From Patiria miniata (Eukaryota > Echinodermata > Asteroidea > Valvatida > Asterinidae), in assembly GCF_015706575.1 (NCBI RefSeq), contig NW_024037076.1:10326777-10390776 (forward strand): DNA of 64,000 nucleotides. The letters are read 5' to 3'. The position numbers were made by a program, and so were the translations under genes. Within the stretch, counting starts at the first letter, position 1. Each line of letters opens with the position of its first letter. Of the stretch, positions 60,706-64,000 are shown piece by piece. Under the pieces are notes generated by a model. That model was not told where the DNA came from and did no database searches. It saw only the letters and a list, made by a program, of their open reading frames with translations.

Positions 60706-60742
60706 CTGAAGACGGTCAGAGCATTCTGACCGGAACGTCGAG
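60706..60742 (+). ncRNA. Degenerate hammerhead-ribozyme-like motif (right duplicate)
   Basis: Identical to the motif at 20821: CTGAAGA, an 8-bp perfect stem with GCAT loop, then GGAACGTC. Identity between duplicates says nothing about function because the whole block is nearly identical. Confidence 0.4.
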
Positions 60743-61030
60743 TTTATACATCTGGTTCTTTTCAGAACCATTCTCTTAGTTGAGAAATTATTCGCACATG
60801 GTGTTTACGCAAACTTTTCATTATTTAGTATCTCCACCATGCAAAGCCTCAAATCTTACTTAACCACTATGTTTAGACAATTTTTCCTGGCACCTGATGA
60901 TAACCGACACAAAGCACCAGTGGCAGCCACCACGGCCCATTTTACTCGTTACACTAAGATGTTCAAGCTTAATTCACTGCTTTCCATATCTAGTGTAACC
61001 AGGACATGTGATGCAGTTGATGCAGAGAGC

Positions 61031-61479
61031 CAGGGGCGGTGGAACGCTTTTCAAACTTGGGGGGGGGGGACAAAAAAGGGGCATTTGCTCAGAAAAAAAA
61101 GGATACCTTCCGTCGGTGTGAAATTGAAAGAAAAGAATATGGCCCCGTTAACATTTCACTATAAACCCACATGACGAGGAATATATCATGAATACGTTGT
61201 CCCTTTTGCTCTTTGTTTTTCTTTTACCTAGTTATGCAGAAAGACCTTTTTTTATCGCGAGAGGGGCACTGATGCTTAGGATGGCCAGTTCAGTGACCAT
61301 GTCATTCACGTGAAGAGCACTATTATTGTTAAAGGGGTCAGCTATCCATTTTGAGAGGGGGCACAATTTTGATGACCGTTGTTGCGAACTGGGCACTAAT
61401 TATGCTTTCGAGTGGTAGTTTTCCATATTGAGAAGGTGCAAAATCTTGTTTATGCCCCCCCCCCTTTCTGCCGCCCCTG
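61031..61479. mobile_element. hAT-like MITE (right duplicate)
   Basis: Same element as at 21146, with the same flanking CAGAGAGC (61023-61030) and CACAGAGC (61480-61487). It differs mainly in G and C run lengths, so it inserted before the block was duplicated. Confidence 0.75.
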
Positions 61480-64000
61480 CACAGAGCCACTTACGAACAA
61501 AAAGAAACCCAGACATACAAGAAACATCAAGTGGATTTTCTAGTTGCCAACTATAGACAGCAGTCACACTTGTAGTGGAGCAGCATACCCCCAATGTTTC
61601 CAACAATTGTGGACTTTGTGATAAAGGTATGAAACTTTGCATGTTGGTTCGTCATCATGGGCACTCCCCCCGCCCCCCCTCCCCCTCCAAGAAAAAAAAC
61701 AAAAAAAAACCCAAAAAGGGGAAAAACAGGTGCGAAGCCATAATGCTGTTAATTTGATGGGGGGATGCTCCCCTGGTCATACTTGGAAAAATGATAAATT
61801 GAGAATATAATGTAAACGTTCAGGAATTTTGGGGAAAATTGCTTTGCCCCCCCCCCCGAAAAAAATATTGGCGACGCCCATGTCCGTCATGTCATAATTG
61901 TTTTTTTTGGTTTTTTTTCACATTTACAGACATATCATATTTGACCTCTGGTGACCTTTTTCATTGGTGAACAATTACTCTTTAAAATGTCTTTTTCCTG
62001 TAACCAAAGTCTACGTTATAGGTCTTCATGCAATGAAAATAATCAGATTTGGAAACAATTCATTTCTGACATCCGGTGAACTTTGAGAGGTCAATGACCT
62101 TTGTAAACCACAGCTTTTTGTAAGGTTTACTCTTTAAACCTCTTTAAAGTGCTTATTCATGTGGAAATAAATGTTTCTGAAATGAAATGAAATGAAATGA
62201 AACCCAACTTGTTCACGATCCAAGTCTTAATGGTAGGTGTTTATGCTATGAAAGGAATGTTCATATATAGGACCTTTAATATTTAACCTCTGGTTACCTT
62301 CCCAGAGGTCATGACCTATCTACTAGATATTTTTAAAGATTTACTCTTATAAATGCCACATTTTCATGACCCAAGTCTAACAGTTAACTTTTTGTGTCAT
62401 GAAAAGAATTTTCAGATGTGGGGACATCATCTGATACCCATATCTGATACCAAAAAAAAAAATATTTTGGAGGTGACCTCTGAACTCCATCTATTTTTGT
62501 AATGTCACACGCAACATGATACAATTGGAATAGAAGCATGTGTGGCTCCTTTGCAATAAAATATGTACAGAAGTATTCACTATTGTGTGCTTATTACACT
62601 CCATTGTATCCAGATGGATATCAAGCCAACTCTTAGAGTGTGATGCGTCTGCCCTTAAAACGAAATAAATGGAGATCAGAGATCATGACAAAATTTGTCT
62701 CTGGGGTTCAAAATCATGACATACGGTAGAACAATATGTTAAAATACACTTCTTTTTCACTTATTAGACTAAGGTCGGTGAAAGGATTAAATATGACGAG
62801 GAAATATGATAAATAGTGGCATTTAGGGTTTACCAAATTCATGACCCCTCACAAAGGTCACCAGGGTTAGACATGAAATGCCTCTATATCTCAACATGCT
62901 CGTCATGGCATGAAGACCTGACATGCCGAGTTTCATGCTTTACCCACAAAATGCACAATTATGGCACTATAATAATTTTCAATCCAGCACATGAATGGTC
63001 AACACCTGTCACCGTGCTAGAGACTCCTTTCAAACTCAACTGCATTACGTGCCCAGATAACCTTGGTCCTGTCATGGTTTCACCGAGGTTCCACCGCCTC
63101 GCTACCAGAATGGACTTCATATGACATTCGAGTGTGAAGTTATTTTGCAAATAAGTTCAAAATAGCGGCCATTTTGAAATGTCCAAGATGGTTGCCATCC
63201 ATTGCGAATGTCCTGTCAACAATGATATACTTGGGTTCCTTGGTATCCATAACATGGGTAATACTACCAACATGGACTTCATACGGCATTCAGGTCCGAG
63301 GTTAATATCCAAATTAGGTCCCAGGGGAGTGGGTTTATTTGCCTGTTATTTAACGACCGGTCTACTTGTCAAAGGTATACACAGTGTTCGTTTGTTTATG
63401 AAAATGTGCTTGATTCAAGAATACTTACTTGTTATTCCTGATTAACTCTAAATAAAGGAAAATAACTGAAAGTAACTGAAAATACACTTGTTAAGGATTT
63501 GTTTTAGATTACCATTTTTACTGCACTGCTGCGCAAAGAGTGTACAATTGCCCCAGATGTTCTTACCAAATATGAAAAGACCACTAATGGACCTTCGCGT
63601 ATACAGCCAAAAGAACATTATTCTGAGTGGCCTTTCAAAGGGCTTTTGGAGGGATAAAATAGGTTAATCATGCAATTTTGCAAGTTGTAAAGATGCTGTA
63701 TTGTAGGGCCCCTAAATAGTGCAACAATAAATTTAAAAATATGTCCTTGTGTTAAGGGTAAAGGCTGATGCTTTGTCGTAATATTGTACTTTTGAGACAT
63801 TACGTTGCATGTTGGGTGGATGGCTTTTGAAAAAAAAACCGGACCTGCTATTGATTTAAAAAGTCTGTTTTGGTTACGTACTTCCCAATTTCTTTCATCG
63901 CACTCGATGTTTCGACCCAGAGCAAATGCAGTGTGAGTCTAAACACAAACAGGAAACCCGAATGGCGCCGCCTATTTTCTTTTTCAGTAATTTTGCGTGT

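Larger units (their letters stand above)
55978..64000 (+). repeat. Segmental duplication, right copy
   Basis: It matches 16101-24120 in order and orientation up to the window edge, so the true end is not seen. It carries the same sub-features: a 55-bp minisatellite (about 56119-56250), AGGTCA palindromes at 57467, 58533, 62088 and 62306, a 44-bp tandem repeat at 60472 and a pentanucleotide run at 62178-62202. Differences are few and include many homopolymer lengths. Confidence 0.95.

Overview
The window is eukaryotic nuclear DNA with introns, AT-rich, and dense in repeats. Arrays of hyalin-repeat (HYR) exons, mucin-like Ser/Thr/Pro exons and a Mag/SURL-type Ty3/gypsy retrotransposon fit a marine deuterostome, most likely an echinoderm. 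This is inferred from gene content only; no marker names the species.

All gene-like coding sequence reads on the minus strand, so gene 5' ends lie to the right. Positions 1-15013 hold a tandem array of about 19 HYR exons spaced about 0.8 kb apart. Each intact exon is 255 bp, lies between a consensus acceptor and a donor, and has phase 1 at both ends. Most copies are nearly identical. Six full-length copies carry 1-2 bp frameshifting deletions, all in G or C runs, and one copy is cut to about 40 bp. Two more diverged HYR exons lie at 44905-45159 and 45993-46253. Ser/Thr/Pro-rich exons lie at 52988-53176, 53646-53663 (a remnant) and 54973-55610 (five 90-bp repeats). These could be parts of one large secreted, glycosylated matrix-type protein, or of several neighbouring genes; genomic sequence alone cannot decide.

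The rest is repeat-derived. A block of about 8 kb at 16101-24120 recurs in direct orientation and with very few differences at 55978-64000 and runs off the right end. It contains a hAT-like MITE with an 8-bp target duplication, long imperfect inverted repeats studded with AGGTCA/TGACCT palindromes, a hammerhead-like motif and minisatellites. Between 23.4 and 43.5 kb, four copies of a second unit of about 4 kb follow each other (about 23.45-26.5, 27.8-32.5, 32.5-36.55 and 39.35-43.45). Differences between them expose insertions: a tRNA-derived SINE-like element missing from the first unit, and a PIF/Harbinger-like MITE present only in the second.

A Ty3/gypsy element (48705-52820, plus strand) keeps perfect insertion hallmarks: 155-bp LTRs with three differences, a 5-bp target duplication, a tRNA-Ser-type primer site and a polypurine tract. 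Its gag-pol has lost the catalytic core of reverse transcriptase and carries a stop codon near the integrase end. It is therefore a young but non-autonomous copy.
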